DNA of 64,000 nt from Methylocystis bryophila (lineage in GTDB: Bacteria; Pseudomonadota; Alphaproteobacteria; Rhizobiales; Beijerinckiaceae): positions 3,236,501 through 3,300,500 of the forward strand of contig NZ_AP027149.1 of NCBI RefSeq assembly GCF_027925445.1. The letters run 5' to 3'. Both the position numbers and the translations under genes were made by a program. The notes below the pieces were generated by a model. The model ran no database searches and was not told the DNA's origin. It saw only the letters and a list, made by a program, of their open reading frames with translations. This document shows positions 42,600 through 53,300 of this stretch, piece after piece (the stretch's first letter is position 1; the number at the start of each line of letters is the position of its first letter).

Positions 42600-44903
42600 T
42601 TACCGCCCTCTCCCATTGGTCTCCCGCATCGCTTTCATCAGCGCGTCGCCAAGCGCGCCTCCTGACGGCTGCGCGGCGCGCGCGGGTCCGTCGCGGCGCT
42701 GCAGCGGCGCGCTCTTCTGCTCGCGCTGAGAACGCGGCGCCGCCTCATCGTCGAGGCGCATCGACAGGGAAATGCGCTTCCTCGGCGCGTCGACCTCCAG
42801 CACCTTCACGCGCACGACGTCGCCGGGCTTGGCGACGCTCCTCGGGTCCTTCACGAAGCTCTTCGACATTGCCGAAATATGCACGAGCCCGTCCTGATGA
42901 ACGCCGATGTCGACGAAGGCGCCGAAGGCCGCGACATTGGTCACGACGCCCTCGAGCACCATGCCGGGCTGAAGGTCGGTGATCTTTTCCACCCCCTCCG
43001 CGAAGCTCGCGGTCTTGAAGGCGGGACGCGGATCGCGCCCCGGCTTCTCGAGCTCGCCGATAACGTCGATGACGGTCGGGAGGCCATGCGCGTCGTCGAC
43101 GAAGCCCTGCGGTTTGAGGCCCCGCAGCGTCGTCGCGTCGCCGATCAGCGTCCGGATGTCCTTGCCCGTCGTAGCGAGAATCTTGCGCACCAGCGGATAG
43201 GATTCCGGGTGCACGCCCGAGCGGTCGAGCGGATCGTCGCCGTCGACGATGCGCAAGAAGCCCGCGCTCTGCTCGAAGGCCTTCGGCCCGAGTCTTGGCA
43301 CAGCCTTCAGCGCCGCGCGCGTCTTGAACGGGCCGTTCGCGTCGCGATGCGCCACGATGTTTTGGGCGAGCAGATCGCCGACGCCGGAGACGCGCGCGAG
43401 CAGCGGCGCCGAGGCCGTGTTCACATCGACGCCGACCGCATTGACGCAATCCTCGACGACCGTGTCGAGCGAGCGCGAGAGCTTCGTTTCGGAGACGTCG
43501 TGCTGATACTGGCCGACCCCGATCGACTTCGGATCAATCTTCACGAGCTCGGCGAGCGGGTCCTGCAATCGCCGCGCGATCGAGACCGCGCCGCGCAGCG
43601 ACACGTCGAGATCGGGCAGCTCCTTCGAGGCATATTCGGAAGCCGAGTAGACCGAAGCGCCGGCCTCCGAGACGACGATCTTCGTGAGCTTCAGCTCCGG
43701 ATTCTTGGCGATCAATTCGCCCGCGAGCTTGTCGGTCTCGCGCGAGGCCGTGCCATTGCCAATCGCGATCAGCTCGACCTTATGCACACGCGCGAGCTTT
43801 GCGAGCGTATCCAGCGCATCGTCCCAGCGCCGCTGCGGCTCATGCGGATAGATCGTCGCCGTCGCGGTGATCTTGCCGGTCGCGTCGATCACCGCGACCT
43901 TCACGCCGGTGCGAAAGCCAGGATCGAGCCCCAGCGTCGCGCGCGCGCCGGCGGGCGCGGCGAGCAGCAAATCGCGCAGATTGCCGGCGAAGACCTTGAT
44001 CGCCTCCTCCTCGGCCTGCCGAAAAAGACGCGCGCGCGCATCGACCGAAAGATGCAGTTCGATCTTGGTGCGCCAGGCCCAGCGCACAAGGTCGAGAAGC
44101 CAGCGGTCGCCGGGTCTCCCCTTGTCCTCGATCATGAAGCGGCGCGCGATGCGGCTTTCAAAGCCCGCGATCCCTGGCTCTTTTTCCGCGACGAGCTCGA
44201 GGTCGAGCGCCTCCTCCTTCTCGCCGCGAAACATCGCGAGGATGCGATGCGACGGGAGCTTCGTCAGCGGCTCGGAAAAATCGAAATAGTCGGAGAATTT
44301 CGCGCCCGCCGTCTCCTTGCCCTCGCGCAGCTTCGACTTCAGCGCGCCCTGCGCCCAATAGATCTCGCGAAGCCCGCCGATGAGATCGGCGTCCTCAGCG
44401 AAGCGCTCGGTGAGAATGGCGCGCGCGCCTTCGAGCGCGGCGTCGATCGTCGCAACGCCCTTCTCTGCGTTGACGAAGGGCTCAGCGGCCTTTTTGGGGT
44501 CGTTGCGCGGGTCCGCCAGCAACATGTCGGCCAGCGGCAGCAGCCCGGCTTCGATGGCGATCTGCGCCTTGGTGCGGCGCTTCGGCTTATAGGGAAGATA
44601 AATGTCCTCGAGCCGCGCCTTATTGTCGGCGGAAACAATCGAGGTGCGCAAGGCGTCGGTGAGCTTGCCTTGGGATGCGATCGACTCGAGGATGGCCTTC
44701 TTGCGCTCTTCCAGCTCGCGCAGATAGGCGAGCCGCTCCTCGAGCTTGCGCAATTGTATGTCGTCGAGCTGGCCGGTCGCCTCCTTGCGGTAGCGTGCGA
44801 TGAAGGGCACGGTCGAGCCGCCGTCGAGCAATCCCACCGCCGCCTCGACCTGCCAGGGCTTTGCGGAAAGCTCTGCGGCGATTGTGTCGATGATGGCGGT
44901 CAT
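42600..44903 (-). CDS. tex: Tex family S1 RNA-binding protein
   Basis: 767 residues, the usual length. The N-terminus (KPWQVEAAVGLLDGGSTVPF, IARYRKEATGQLDDIQLRKL) is canonical. A YqgF-like domain is marked by ATLGLDPGFRTGVKVAVIDA. HhH motifs lie near LLARVSGVGDLLAQNIVAHR, and the C-terminal S1 domain reads LEGVVTNVAAFGAFVDIGVH, QDGLVHISAMS. Tex binds nucleic acid and affects transcription in Bordetella and others; its detailed role is unsettled. It appears monocistronic. Confidence 0.96.
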   Translation of the reverse strand: MTAIIDTIAAELSAKPWQVEAAVGLLDGGSTVPFIARYRKEATGQLDDIQLRKLEERLAYLRELEERKKAILESIASQGKLTDALRTSIVSADNKARLEDIYLPYKPKRRTKAQIAIEAGLLPLADMLLADPRNDPKKAAEPFVNAEKGVATIDAALEGARAILTERFAEDADLIGGLREIYWAQGALKSKLREGKETAGAKFSDYFDFSEPLTKLPSHRILAMFRGEKEEALDLELVAEKEPGIAGFESRIARRFMIEDKGRPGDRWLLDLVRWAWRTKIELHLSVDARARLFRQAEEEAIKVFAGNLRDLLLAAPAGARATLGLDPGFRTGVKVAVIDATGKITATATIYPHEPQRRWDDALDTLAKLARVHKVELIAIGNGTASRETDKLAGELIAKNPELKLTKIVVSEAGASVYSASEYASKELPDLDVSLRGAVSIARRLQDPLAELVKIDPKSIGVGQYQHDVSETKLSRSLDTVVEDCVNAVGVDVNTASAPLLARVSGVGDLLAQNIVAHRDANGPFKTRAALKAVPRLGPKAFEQSAGFLRIVDGDDPLDRSGVHPESYPLVRKILATTGKDIRTLIGDATTLRGLKPQGFVDDAHGLPTVIDVIGELEKPGRDPRPAFKTASFAEGVEKITDLQPGMVLEGVVTNVAAFGAFVDIGVHQDGLVHISAMSKSFVKDPRSVAKPGDVVRVKVLEVDAPRKRISLSMRLDDEAAPRSQREQKSAPLQRRDGPARAAQPSGGALGDALMKAMRETNGRGR

Positions 44904-45088
44904 GGCGGATTCCGATTCTGTGACTTGAGGGGCGGGCGTTTTAGCGGATGGTCGTTTTCAGGGGAAGGGAGACGAAAAAATGACGATTTGCTGGAGGCCG
45001 GAGCCCTTTCCGCGCTTCGCGCCGAGCGGAGAAGGTGGCGGCGAAAAGACGGGACGAGGCGAAGGCCGCGAGCGTTTCGCGACCCTCG

Positions 45089-45820
45089 CTATCCCCTCCC
45101 CTGCATTTGCAGCGTCACGAGCCGGCCGATCAAGATCGCCGGGTAGAGCTGCCCGAAGAACGCCTCAAGATTGGCGAGGCTGCGCGCGAAGGGATTTAGC
45201 GGCACGATATCGCCATAGCCGAGCGTCGTGAGCGTCGAGCAGCTGTAATAGATGAGCGTGCTCGTGAGCTCCGGCGCATCCTCAAACACCACGTTTTTGA
45301 ACGCGTCGGGCCAGATTAGGCCCACGATCAAATAAAGGGCGACGAAAGCCAACGCGACGAGGATGTAGAGCAAAATCGCGCCCACGATGCGGTGATAGGA
45401 GACGTCTCCGCTGGCGAAGACCGCGCGCGCCACGACGGCCCCGAGCGTCATCGACAGCACGAGCCAGCCCGCCGCCATAATGTGGAGATCAAAGGCGCCG
45501 TGCCCGGTGTGAATCCTGTTGATCACCACGAAGAGGTTCAGCGCGAAGGCCGTCGCCATCAGCGCCATGACGACCATGCTGCCGGAAAGGATCAGCGCGC
45601 CGGCGATCATCAGCAGCGCCACTCCCGCCGCAAAATAGGAGAAGCCTCCGTCGAACACGGCCTGCGCCGGCGCGATCACGAACAGCATGATGAGGAGCAG
45701 TATCGTCAGCACGGTCAGGAGCGAGTCGCCCCAGCGGTCCCGCAATCCGTGAATAGTCCGACGCGCCGCCCTCCTGCGGTTGGAGCGCCGTTCTACCGCC
45801 GTCAGGCCGCCGACGCGCAT
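45089..45820 (-). CDS. Ion channel with K+-selectivity filter
   Basis: 243 residues from ATG 45820, chosen because AAGGAGGGG, which lies inside the last codons of the upstream gene, is 9 bases away. Five or six hydrophobic helices are followed by a pore loop and the selectivity filter STLTTLGYGDIVPLNP, then the final helix (LANLEAFFGQLYPAILIGRL). The TLGYGDI filter indicates K+ selectivity. No cytoplasmic RCK domain is present, unlike Kch. Basic N-terminus (RRSNRRRAARR) is cytoplasmic. Translational coupling to the cyclase-family gene is likely. Confidence 0.9.
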   Translation of the reverse strand: MRVGGLTAVERRSNRRRAARRTIHGLRDRWGDSLLTVLTILLLIMLFVIAPAQAVFDGGFSYFAAGVALLMIAGALILSGSMVVMALMATAFALNLFVVINRIHTGHGAFDLHIMAAGWLVLSMTLGAVVARAVFASGDVSYHRIVGAILLYILVALAFVALYLIVGLIWPDAFKNVVFEDAPELTSTLIYYSCSTLTTLGYGDIVPLNPFARSLANLEAFFGQLYPAILIGRLVTLQMQGRG

Positions 45821-45821
45821 C

Positions 45822-46631
45822 TTAACGCCCCTCCTTTGCGACAATCGCTATGACCCGCGCCGGGCCGCCCGATCCCATTGTGATCTTCATCGGCAGCGCG
45901 ATGACGATCGCGCCGGTCGCCGGCAGTTGATCGAGATGGGTCAGGTTTTCGATCCCGCTCACATTGGCCGCGGCGACGATGCGATGCACGAAGAAATCCT
46001 TCGAGGTCCCGCCGTCGACGCTGGCGGTATCGACGCCGATGAGCCGCACGCGCCGTTCGTTGACCAGCAATGCGGCGGCTTCTGGGCCGAAGGATGGAAA
46101 ATGCAGATGCGACGCGTCGTTCGGCGTATCGTCCCCGAGATAGGCTTTCTTATTGGGCCAGCGCGCGCTCCAGCCGGTGCGCAACAGCACGATCGTCCCC
46201 TCCTTGATCTGTCCATGCGCGGCCTCGAAGGCCAGAATGTCGGCGGGGCTGAGCAGATAGTCGGGATTGGCCTCGGCCTTTGCGGCGATGTCGATCACGA
46301 CGGCCGGGCCGACGAAGCGATCGGCGGGAATATCGGCGCTCGTCCATTTCCCTTCCCCAAAATGCAAGGGCGCGTCGAGATGTGTGCCGCCGTGCTCGGG
46401 CGAGCAGAAGGCGTTCGCGGCGTAAAAGAAGCCGCGCTCGTTCAGGCCCCGATGCAAGGGCTTCAGCTCGAAGCCCGAGGGCGAGGTCGGCCAGTAGATC
46501 GTGTCGGCGTCGAAGGCGTGGGTGAGATCGATGACGTTCGAGGAGGCGAGGTCGAGGGTCTGCGCGGGCGCGGCGGCGGCGCAGGCTGTGGCGAAAACTG
46601 TGATGAAGGCGAAGCGAAGCAAGCAAAGCAT
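45822..46631 (-). CDS. Secreted cyclase-family (kynurenine formamidase-like) metal hydrolase
   Basis: 269 residues from ATG 46631, with GAGAGGA upstream. A signal peptide (MLCLLRFAFITVFATACAAA) directs it to the periplasm. The family metal-binding motif HGGTHLDAPLHF (HxGTHxDxPxH) is intact, as are DLTHAFDADTIYWP near the N-terminus and VRLIGVDTASVDGGTSKDFF. Relatives hydrolyse N-formylkynurenine or other amides or lactones with Zn or Mn. A secreted version is less usual, and its substrate is unknown. It is followed at once by the K+ channel gene. Confidence 0.88.
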   Translation of the reverse strand: MLCLLRFAFITVFATACAAAAPAQTLDLASSNVIDLTHAFDADTIYWPTSPSGFELKPLHRGLNERGFFYAANAFCSPEHGGTHLDAPLHFGEGKWTSADIPADRFVGPAVVIDIAAKAEANPDYLLSPADILAFEAAHGQIKEGTIVLLRTGWSARWPNKKAYLGDDTPNDASHLHFPSFGPEAAALLVNERRVRLIGVDTASVDGGTSKDFFVHRIVAAANVSGIENLTHLDQLPATGAIVIALPMKITMGSGGPARVIAIVAKEGR

Positions 46632-46811
46632 GGCGCCATCCTCTCGGGTCGACGGGCGCATGTGAAAGCCGCGCGGGCGACCTCGTCAAGCGCCAAAACG
46701 ACCAAAAAATCCGTCATCAAGCCCCAAGCAGGACTTTGGGGGGGAACGAATAAGCTCTAGGTGGATTGGCGAAGGCCACTCCTGTCTCCTCCCGGAAACG
46801 AGCTCCTCCCG

Positions 46812-48137
46812 ATGATTGGGCCCATTCACTCCCGCCTCATATCCACCATAGTGGCGATCGCCTTCTTGGGCTTCGCTTCGGCGCCGTTCGCGGCCCAAAG
46901 CGGAGCGTCAAAGGGCGATGCGTCCAAAAGCAATGCGCAGCAGAACGACGCGCCAAAGAGCGAGACGCCGCGAAGCGACACGCAGAACGACACGCAGCCG
47001 CCCCGGGCGCCGGAGCAGGAGGACGCCAGCGCGCCCGACTTCGGGCCGCAGACGGCGCAGGCCACCGCCGAGGCGGCTCGTCGCTACGCCGAGATCGCGG
47101 CTTCTGGCGGATGGCCGCGCATCGCCAGGCCCGTCGGCCCAAAAGCCAAAGGAAAGCCGGTCATCGACCTACGCCAGAGACTGGCCGCCGAGAATTATCT
47201 CGCGCGCGAGGATGCGAGTGGGCCGGTCTGGGACGAGAAGCTCACCGACGCCTTGAAACGGTTCCAGTCACACATGGGACTGAAGGAGACGGGAACCGTG
47301 TCTCCTGCGACACTGCGTGAATTGAACGTTTCAGCGGCCGAACGCGCGCACGCGCTCGCGGCTACTGCGGCGCGGCTCTCGAAGATGAAGTTCAACTTTG
47401 GCGAGCGCTATGTCGACGTGAATCTCCCGGCGGCCGAAGTGGAGACGGTGGAGGATGGCCGAAGGCGCGAAAGCTTCACCGCCATTGTCGGCGACCCGAA
47501 GAACGCCTCGCCGCAAATCACGGCAAATATCCAATCCGTCCTCGTCAACCCGGCCTGGACGGTTCCAGCCTCGATCGTCAAGCGGGAGCTGGCGCCGGCG
47601 CTCCGCCGCAATCCGAGCTATCTGGCCAGCCGGCAGATCCGCGTCTTCGACGGCCGCGGGCGCGAGGTCGACCTGCGACGCCTGCGCGGGCTCTCCTCCG
47701 AGCGCGCCGCCATGTTCACCTTCCGCCAGGACCCTGGCCCCAAGAATTCCCTCGGCTCCCTTCATCTGGACATGCCCAATGGAGACGCGGTTTACATGCA
47801 TGATACGCCCAACAAAGAGCTCTTCGAGCGAGATTACCGCTTTCTTTCCCATGGCTGCGTGCGCGTCGAAGGCATTTACGACCTCGCGACCTGGCTGTTG
47901 CAGGAGCCGGGGCAACCTGGGGAATGGGATCGGGCCGCGCTGCGGGGCAAGGTCGACGAGGGAAAGACCGAGACGATCAAGCTGCGCCGCCCGACGCCCG
48001 TCGCCTGGGTCTATATGACCGGCTGGGCCTCGCCGGACGGGGCCACGCATTTCCGCCACGACATCTATAACCTCGACAAGGGCGCCGCCGCGGCTCCCCC
48101 TGCGGGAACGGCGCCGCGCGCGCGTCGGCGCCGATGA
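46812..48137 (+). CDS. L,D-transpeptidase of the YcbB/YkuD type with peptidoglycan-binding domain
   Basis: 441 residues from ATG 46812 (LISTIVAIAFLGFASAPFAA is the signal peptide). A low-complexity Lys/Asp/Ser/Ala stretch is followed by a PG-binding motif (ALKRFQSHMGLKETGTVSPA). The YkuD catalytic domain ends in YMHDTPNKELFERDYRFLSH GCVRVEG, with catalytic Cys in SHGCVR and the preceding His. The long spacer FTAIVGDPKNASPQITANI matches YcbB-like enzymes. It would form 3-3 crosslinks in the periplasmic peptidoglycan, common in polar-growing Hyphomicrobiales. There is no clear ribosome-binding site, and a GTG at 46761 is an alternative. Confidence 0.9.
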   Translation: MIGPIHSRLISTIVAIAFLGFASAPFAAQSGASKGDASKSNAQQNDAPKSETPRSDTQNDTQPPRAPEQEDASAPDFGPQTAQATAEAARRYAEIAASGGWPRIARPVGPKAKGKPVIDLRQRLAAENYLAREDASGPVWDEKLTDALKRFQSHMGLKETGTVSPATLRELNVSAAERAHALAATAARLSKMKFNFGERYVDVNLPAAEVETVEDGRRRESFTAIVGDPKNASPQITANIQSVLVNPAWTVPASIVKRELAPALRRNPSYLASRQIRVFDGRGREVDLRRLRGLSSERAAMFTFRQDPGPKNSLGSLHLDMPNGDAVYMHDTPNKELFERDYRFLSHGCVRVEGIYDLATWLLQEPGQPGEWDRAALRGKVDEGKTETIKLRRPTPVAWVYMTGWASPDGATHFRHDIYNLDKGAAAAPPAGTAPRARRRR

Positions 48138-48147
48138 ATTGGGCGCA

Positions 48148-48212
48148 GCTAGATCAAAAGGTTGGAGTGAATTCGGATCGCAAACTCTGTCAGCTTTTGC
48201 GGAGCAACCGAA
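48148..48212 (-). repeat. Intergenic repeat family A, copy 6 (inverted, partial)
   Basis: Read on the minus strand: GCTCCGCAAAAGCTGACAGA, GTTTGCGATCCGAATTCACT, CCAACCTTTTGATCTAGC, matching the left two-thirds of family A. It follows the transpeptidase stop. Confidence 0.65.
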
Positions 48213-48294
48213 CGGAATGGCTTTCGAGCCGCTTTTCGGTCGTTAACTAGAATTTTCGACGCCGTTTTAACGGGTCGGTGGGAATGCTCGCGCC

Positions 48295-49191
48295 ATGGCG
48301 CGTCGCGTAACCCCCTTCGTGACCTTTTGCCTGCTCGCCCTTGGGGTCTTCGGGCTCTCGGGCTGCGGGGGGCCGGAGCGTCCGGCCTGGCGCACGCAGC
48401 GCGAGCACGCCTGCCTTGCGCAGCAGCGCGTCCACGCCTCCGCTTATGTGCAGATGGCGAATGAGATGGACGGACCCGGCATTTGCGGCATGACGCGGCC
48501 GTTCAAGGTCGCGGCGCTGCAAGACGGGACCGTCGCCTTCAACTCGACCGCGACGCTCGATTGCTCCATGGTCGCCGAGCTCGAGGACTGGCTCGCCGAC
48601 GTCGTCCAGCCCGCCGCACAAATGCGGTTCGGCCAGGCGGTCGCGCAGATCAACTCGATGGGATCCTACAGCTGCCGCGGCATGAACGGAGCGTGGGGCG
48701 CGCCGCTCTCCGAGCACGCCTTCGGCAATGCGATCGACATCGGCGGCTTCGTGCTCGCCGACGGTCGCGAGATCGCCATTGTGCGCGACTGGACGCGCGG
48801 CGACGAGCAGACGCGCGCCTTTCTGCGAGATGTGCACGCAGGCTCCTGCCGCCACTTCTCCACCGTGCTCTCGCCGGGCTCGAACCCCTTCCATTACAAC
48901 CACATTCACGTCGACCTGGCGATGCATGGGCGCAGTGGCGGGATCATCTGCAAGCCGACGCCGGTGGAGACCGTCGCGCCCGCCTTCCCCGCGGCGGTCG
49001 CCGGCGCCGGGAAGGCGTCGCCGCCGCCGAACTTCCAGACCGGCTCGATCGCGAGCGCCGGCCGCTCGCAGGTGGAGGATGAAGACCAGGATTCGGGCGG
49101 CGCCCCGCCGAGCGCCGCCTTTGAGAGCGACCGTCGAGGCCCGGACCTCAGCGCCTATGACGCCCCACTGCCGCCGCGACGGCCTTTCTGA
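48295..49191 (+). CDS. Extensin-like C-terminal domain lipoprotein
   Basis: 298 residues. The lipoprotein signal ends LGVFGLSGCGGPE. The extensin-like domain carries GPGICGMTRPFKVAAL, a cluster of Cys residues, SYSCRGMNGAWGAPLSEHAF, GNAIDIGGFVLADG and HYNHIHVDLAMH, which resemble the His/Asp zinc ligands of LAS-type D,D-/L,D-carboxypeptidases. It is therefore probably an envelope peptidase-like protein anchored in a membrane. The C-terminus is Pro- and Ala-rich. It is next to an L,D-transpeptidase on the same strand, suggesting a shared cell-wall role. Confidence 0.87.
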   Translation: MARRVTPFVTFCLLALGVFGLSGCGGPERPAWRTQREHACLAQQRVHASAYVQMANEMDGPGICGMTRPFKVAALQDGTVAFNSTATLDCSMVAELEDWLADVVQPAAQMRFGQAVAQINSMGSYSCRGMNGAWGAPLSEHAFGNAIDIGGFVLADGREIAIVRDWTRGDEQTRAFLRDVHAGSCRHFSTVLSPGSNPFHYNHIHVDLAMHGRSGGIICKPTPVETVAPAFPAAVAGAGKASPPPNFQTGSIASAGRSQVEDEDQDSGGAPPSAAFESDRRGPDLSAYDAPLPPRRPF

Positions 49192-49229
49192 CGAAGCCGC
49201 CGCATTCCGCGCGAATGACGCGCGCTAAT

Positions 49230-50282
49230 TCAGCGCGGGGCGGCGCTTCCTTGCGGCTCGTCGTTTAGCCACTCTTTCCAGATGGTGAGGAGGATCGCGA
49301 GAATGAGCGGTCCCAAGAATAGCCCTATCAGGCCGAAAGCAAGCAAGCCGCCCATCACGCCGACCAGGACGACCGCCAAGGGAACGTCCGTGGCGCCGCT
49401 GATCAAGAGCGGCTTCAGGATGTTGTCCGTGGGGTTGACGATGAAGGTCCCCCAAGCCAGCAAGGCTAAGCCCGTGCTGACCTTGCCGGCGACGAGCAGG
49501 CCTATGCCGATGGGCGCCCAAACGACCACCGTGCCGAGAAAGGGCACTAACGCCGTCACGGCCGTCAGCGAGCCGAGGAGGATCGGGGTTCCGACGCCGA
49601 TGATCTGATAACCGACGCCAGCGATGAACCCCTGAGCGAGGGCGCTGACGATCAAGCCGAACACGACGGCGCGGGTGGTCTCGCCGACAGCCTGAAAATA
49701 TTTGTCGGCCTTCTCGCCCACGATCTTATGAAGCGCCTCGCGAAGCTGCCGCACCGCTGCGTCTCCGTCGCGGTAGAGGAAGAACAGCACGATGATGGCG
49801 ACGGCGAGCTGCGCGAAGCTGCGGCCGAGTCGGCCGGCCATGGAGGCGAGCTCTCGGCTCCACGGCTCCAACCAATCCTTTACATGCTGTTTCCGTATCT
49901 CGGGATCGTTCCAGAAGTTGGTGAGCGTCTCATCGAGAATGGGACCTAGAACGGGAATTCGCGTTAGCGCCTGGGGCAAGACAAGCGGTTCGTCGAAAGC
50001 TCGCGACAGCTCCTCATAGCTATCCGCGAGCTCCCGAGGCAAACGTGACAGCAGGAACGAAGCGGGCGCCAGCAGGACGATGATCATGAACGTGGTCATG
50101 ACGCCCGCCGCCAGCGACCGCCGGCCATTCAGCAGCTGCAAAATTCGCCGATAGATCGGCGTCGTCACATAGGCGAGAATCGCAGCCCAGGCGATCGGCG
50201 CCCAAAAGGGCGCGACGACCTGAATTCCAAGGCCAATCATGACCGCGAGGAGGATCAAGCCGAGAAGGGGGCGATCTTGCAT
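49230..50282 (-). CDS. AI-2E family transporter (PerM/YdiK-like permease)
   Basis: 350 residues with about eight membrane helices. The N-terminal pair is LGLILLAVMIGLGIQVVAPF and WAAILAYVTTPIYRRILQLL. The family's periplasmic/cytosolic region follows, then GFIAGVGYQIIGVGTPILLG, LTAVTALVPFLGTVVVWAPI, and IVNPTDNILKPLLISG. The C-terminal LFLGPLILAILLTIWKEWL is characteristic. Members move small solutes (AI-2, Na+/H+) or have no known cargo. It lies 69 bases downstream of the P-type ATPase fusion gene on the same strand, so an operon is possible. Confidence 0.9.
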   Translation of the reverse strand: MQDRPLLGLILLAVMIGLGIQVVAPFWAPIAWAAILAYVTTPIYRRILQLLNGRRSLAAGVMTTFMIIVLLAPASFLLSRLPRELADSYEELSRAFDEPLVLPQALTRIPVLGPILDETLTNFWNDPEIRKQHVKDWLEPWSRELASMAGRLGRSFAQLAVAIIVLFFLYRDGDAAVRQLREALHKIVGEKADKYFQAVGETTRAVVFGLIVSALAQGFIAGVGYQIIGVGTPILLGSLTAVTALVPFLGTVVVWAPIGIGLLVAGKVSTGLALLAWGTFIVNPTDNILKPLLISGATDVPLAVVLVGVMGGLLAFGLIGLFLGPLILAILLTIWKEWLNDEPQGSAAPR

Positions 50283-50351
50283 CGACTCATTCTCCCTATG
50301 CGCTCCCTATGCGCGAGATGTTGAGAGGCTTCCACGCGATTGTCATCTTCG

Positions 50352-53300
50352 TCAACGGCCGTCTTCGAGGATGAGACTCTCCTCCGCCTTCAGATCGCCG
50401 CCAAGAATCTCGGTGCGCTTGCCGTCGCTTGAACCCAGCTCGACGGGGACCACGACCGGATTGCCTTCCCGTAAAACCCAAAGCTGCGAAACACAGTGGC
50501 GCTCATGCGTTCGCTTGCATTTCTCTTGAGCATAGCGCACGGCCTCATTGGGCGCGAAAAGCCGCTCCTTGCCTGGCTCGACCTCAATTCGAACAGCCGT
50601 CAATCCCGGCGATAAGCGGGCCTCGGCGCCGCTGTCCAAACCAATCACCGCACGTTTTTGCGCCTCGTCGACGGACTTCACATGCGCGGGCAACATTTCG
50701 TCCGCCACCACGACGAAAACGCGATCGCCGACTTTTATCCCCTCGATGTCGCGAGTGGCGATCGCAAACGTGTTCCCGAGGCGGTCGTCGGCGTTCACGA
50801 CAAAAAGCAAATCGTCTTTCCTGACAATCGCTCCTTGGGCGGCTCTTTCCGACACGACTCCCGCTGCAGGCGCTCTGACTTCCCTGCGAGCGCCCTCTCG
50901 CTCGACTCTGGCGAACGCCGCCTCATAGCGTACCGCCAGGGTGTTGAGCTGAAGCAACGCTCTCCTGATCTCCTCGTAGCGCCTCTGCGCCGCGAGGATG
51001 CGCCTGCGCGCTTTTGCAGCGCGGGCCTGTGCGAGAGCCTTTCGCGCGCCCAAAAGGCGGATCTCTTGCTTCGCCGCGACCGCGCGCGTCTTTGCAGCCG
51101 CCGCCTGCAGCCGCGCCGTCTCGGCGCGAGAGGCCCCGTCCTCGATGGCGGCGCACAGCTGATTTTCGACGACCAGGCTTCCGACCTCGCAATCGTGGAA
51201 GCGGACGACGCCAGGCATGGGGGAAAGAACCTGCGTCTTTCTGGGCTCGATCGTTGCGTCGATCGTGCGGCGCACGGGCCTGCGCTCGACACCGCCCGTT
51301 ACGTATGATGCTGACGTCCCTTCTCTTGCCGGCCATTGCAGCCACGCGCCCGCGGCCCCCGCCAGGATGACGCCTGCTGTGATCCAGTTCATCCACGGCC
51401 TGCGAGGCTCCGCGGCTCCAGCTTCCTGGGAAGCGACGAAATGCGACGCCGATTTGACGAGCTCCAAGAGCAGCATCGGCGTGGCTGAAGCGGCGAGAAG
51501 CAAAATTTCCTCATGAAGAGAGAGCTCCGCCACTTGGAGGAGATGCGCGAAAGAAGCGCTCTGGTGGCTGCTCAATTGGATGAAGATCAACGCGCCTGTC
51601 ACGACAATCAAATAAGGGTTCGACAGCGGGTTGCGGCGCCAAAAGGGCGTCATGCCGTTGCGCGCGCTGAGCGCCACGAACAATTGAGAGAAGACCATCG
51701 ATGTGAAGGCGTAGGAGCGCCCGAGAGTCAGTCCCCCGGTTTGCAATCCATAGAGAAAGACCAGAAAGGTAAGGGCGGCGACAGGCGCTGCGGTGAGCAG
51801 CATCGTTTCGAGAAAGCTCCTGTCCGTCAGCGGCTGGTCGCGATCACGCGGGAGATGGCTCATAACTTCGGGATTGGCGCGATCCGCGGCGAGGCAAAGG
51901 GCCGGCGGGCCGTCCGTCACGAGATTGATCCACAGCAGGTGAATGGGAAGCAGCGGCGACGGAAAGCCACTCACGATGCAGACCGTCATCAGCAGCAGCT
52001 CGGCGGCGTTGCAGGAAAGCAGATATTGCAGCGTGTTCTTGATGTTTTCGAATATGCCCCGTCCTTCTTCAACGGCGTCGACGATGGTCGCGAAATTGTC
52101 GTCCGTGATGATCATGTCCGAAGCTTGCTTTGTGACCTCGCTGCCGCTCAAACCCATGGCCACGCCGATGTCGGCGCCCTTGATAGCCGGCGCGTCGTTG
52201 ACGCCGTCTCCGGTCATGGACACGACGGCGCCGTTCGCCTGCCAGGCGCGGACGATGCGCAATTTGTGCGCCGCGCTCACGCGCGCATAGACCGAGATGC
52301 GAGGGACCCGCGCCGCCAGCGCATTGTCGTCGAGCGCGTCCAACATGACGCCCGTGACCGTTTCGCCATCCCCCTCGAAACCAAGGTCCAGAGCGATGGC
52401 CTTGGCGGTGCGCGGATGATCGCCAGTGATCATCACAACCCGTATGCCTGCGCTCCGGCATTTCGCGATGGCCTCTCTCGCCTCCCGCCTCGGGGGGTCG
52501 CGGAGTCCGCAGAGACCCAGGAAAATGAGGTCGCGTTCGACCTCTACAGGATCGACCGGGGAAGGCGCCGCGTCGAAATCGCGAAAGGCGCAGCCAAGGA
52601 CGCGGAACCCTTGGCTCGCTAGAGAGGCGTTGTGATGGAGCAGCGCTGCACGCTCTTCCTCCGTGACGGCGTGAACGCCCTCTCGCCCCAGAACCTGAGA
52701 GGCCCGCGCGAGCAAGGCTTCGGGCGCGCCATTCGTGAGCAGGCGGACGCGCCCCTCGGCGAGCCATCGAAGCGTCGAGTGCAGCTTGCGATCGGAGTCG
52801 AAAGGGATCTCGTAGAGCTGGGGACAGGCTCGCTCTAACGCGACGGGATCGCCGCCAGATTTGAGTCCTGCGCAGAGCAAGGCGCCCTCCGTCGGATCTC
52901 CGATGACTGTCCAGGAATCTCCCACGCTTTCGAGACGCGCGTTGTTGCAGCCGACGAGGTTGTCCGCCATCTTCCTCAAGGGGCTGTCCCCCTCCGGACT
53001 GATCGTGACGCCGCCTGAGCGGATCGCCCCGCGGGGCTCGTAGCCTTCTCCCTCGATCTCGTATCTTCGCTCCGCCACGAACATCGTCTGCGCCGACATC
53101 CTCCCTTCAGTCAGCGTCCCAGTCTTGTCCGAGCAGATCACATTGGTGGAGCCGAGCGTTTCCACCGAGGCCAGCCGGCGGACGAGCGCGCGCCGCCTCG
53201 ACATGCGCATCACCCCGAGCGAGAGCGCCGCGGTTGCGACGGCCGGCAGGCTTTCCGGCAAGGCCGCCACGGCGAGACTGACTGACGTCATGAAGAGATC

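Noticed and set aside
42879..45146. 755-codon plus-strand open frame
   Set aside because: Antisense to tex, which has a complete set of conserved motifs on the minus strand.
50352..51420. Idea that the HlyD-like region is a separate gene
   Set aside because: There is no stop between it and the ATPase, and no internal start with a ribosome-binding site at the junction.
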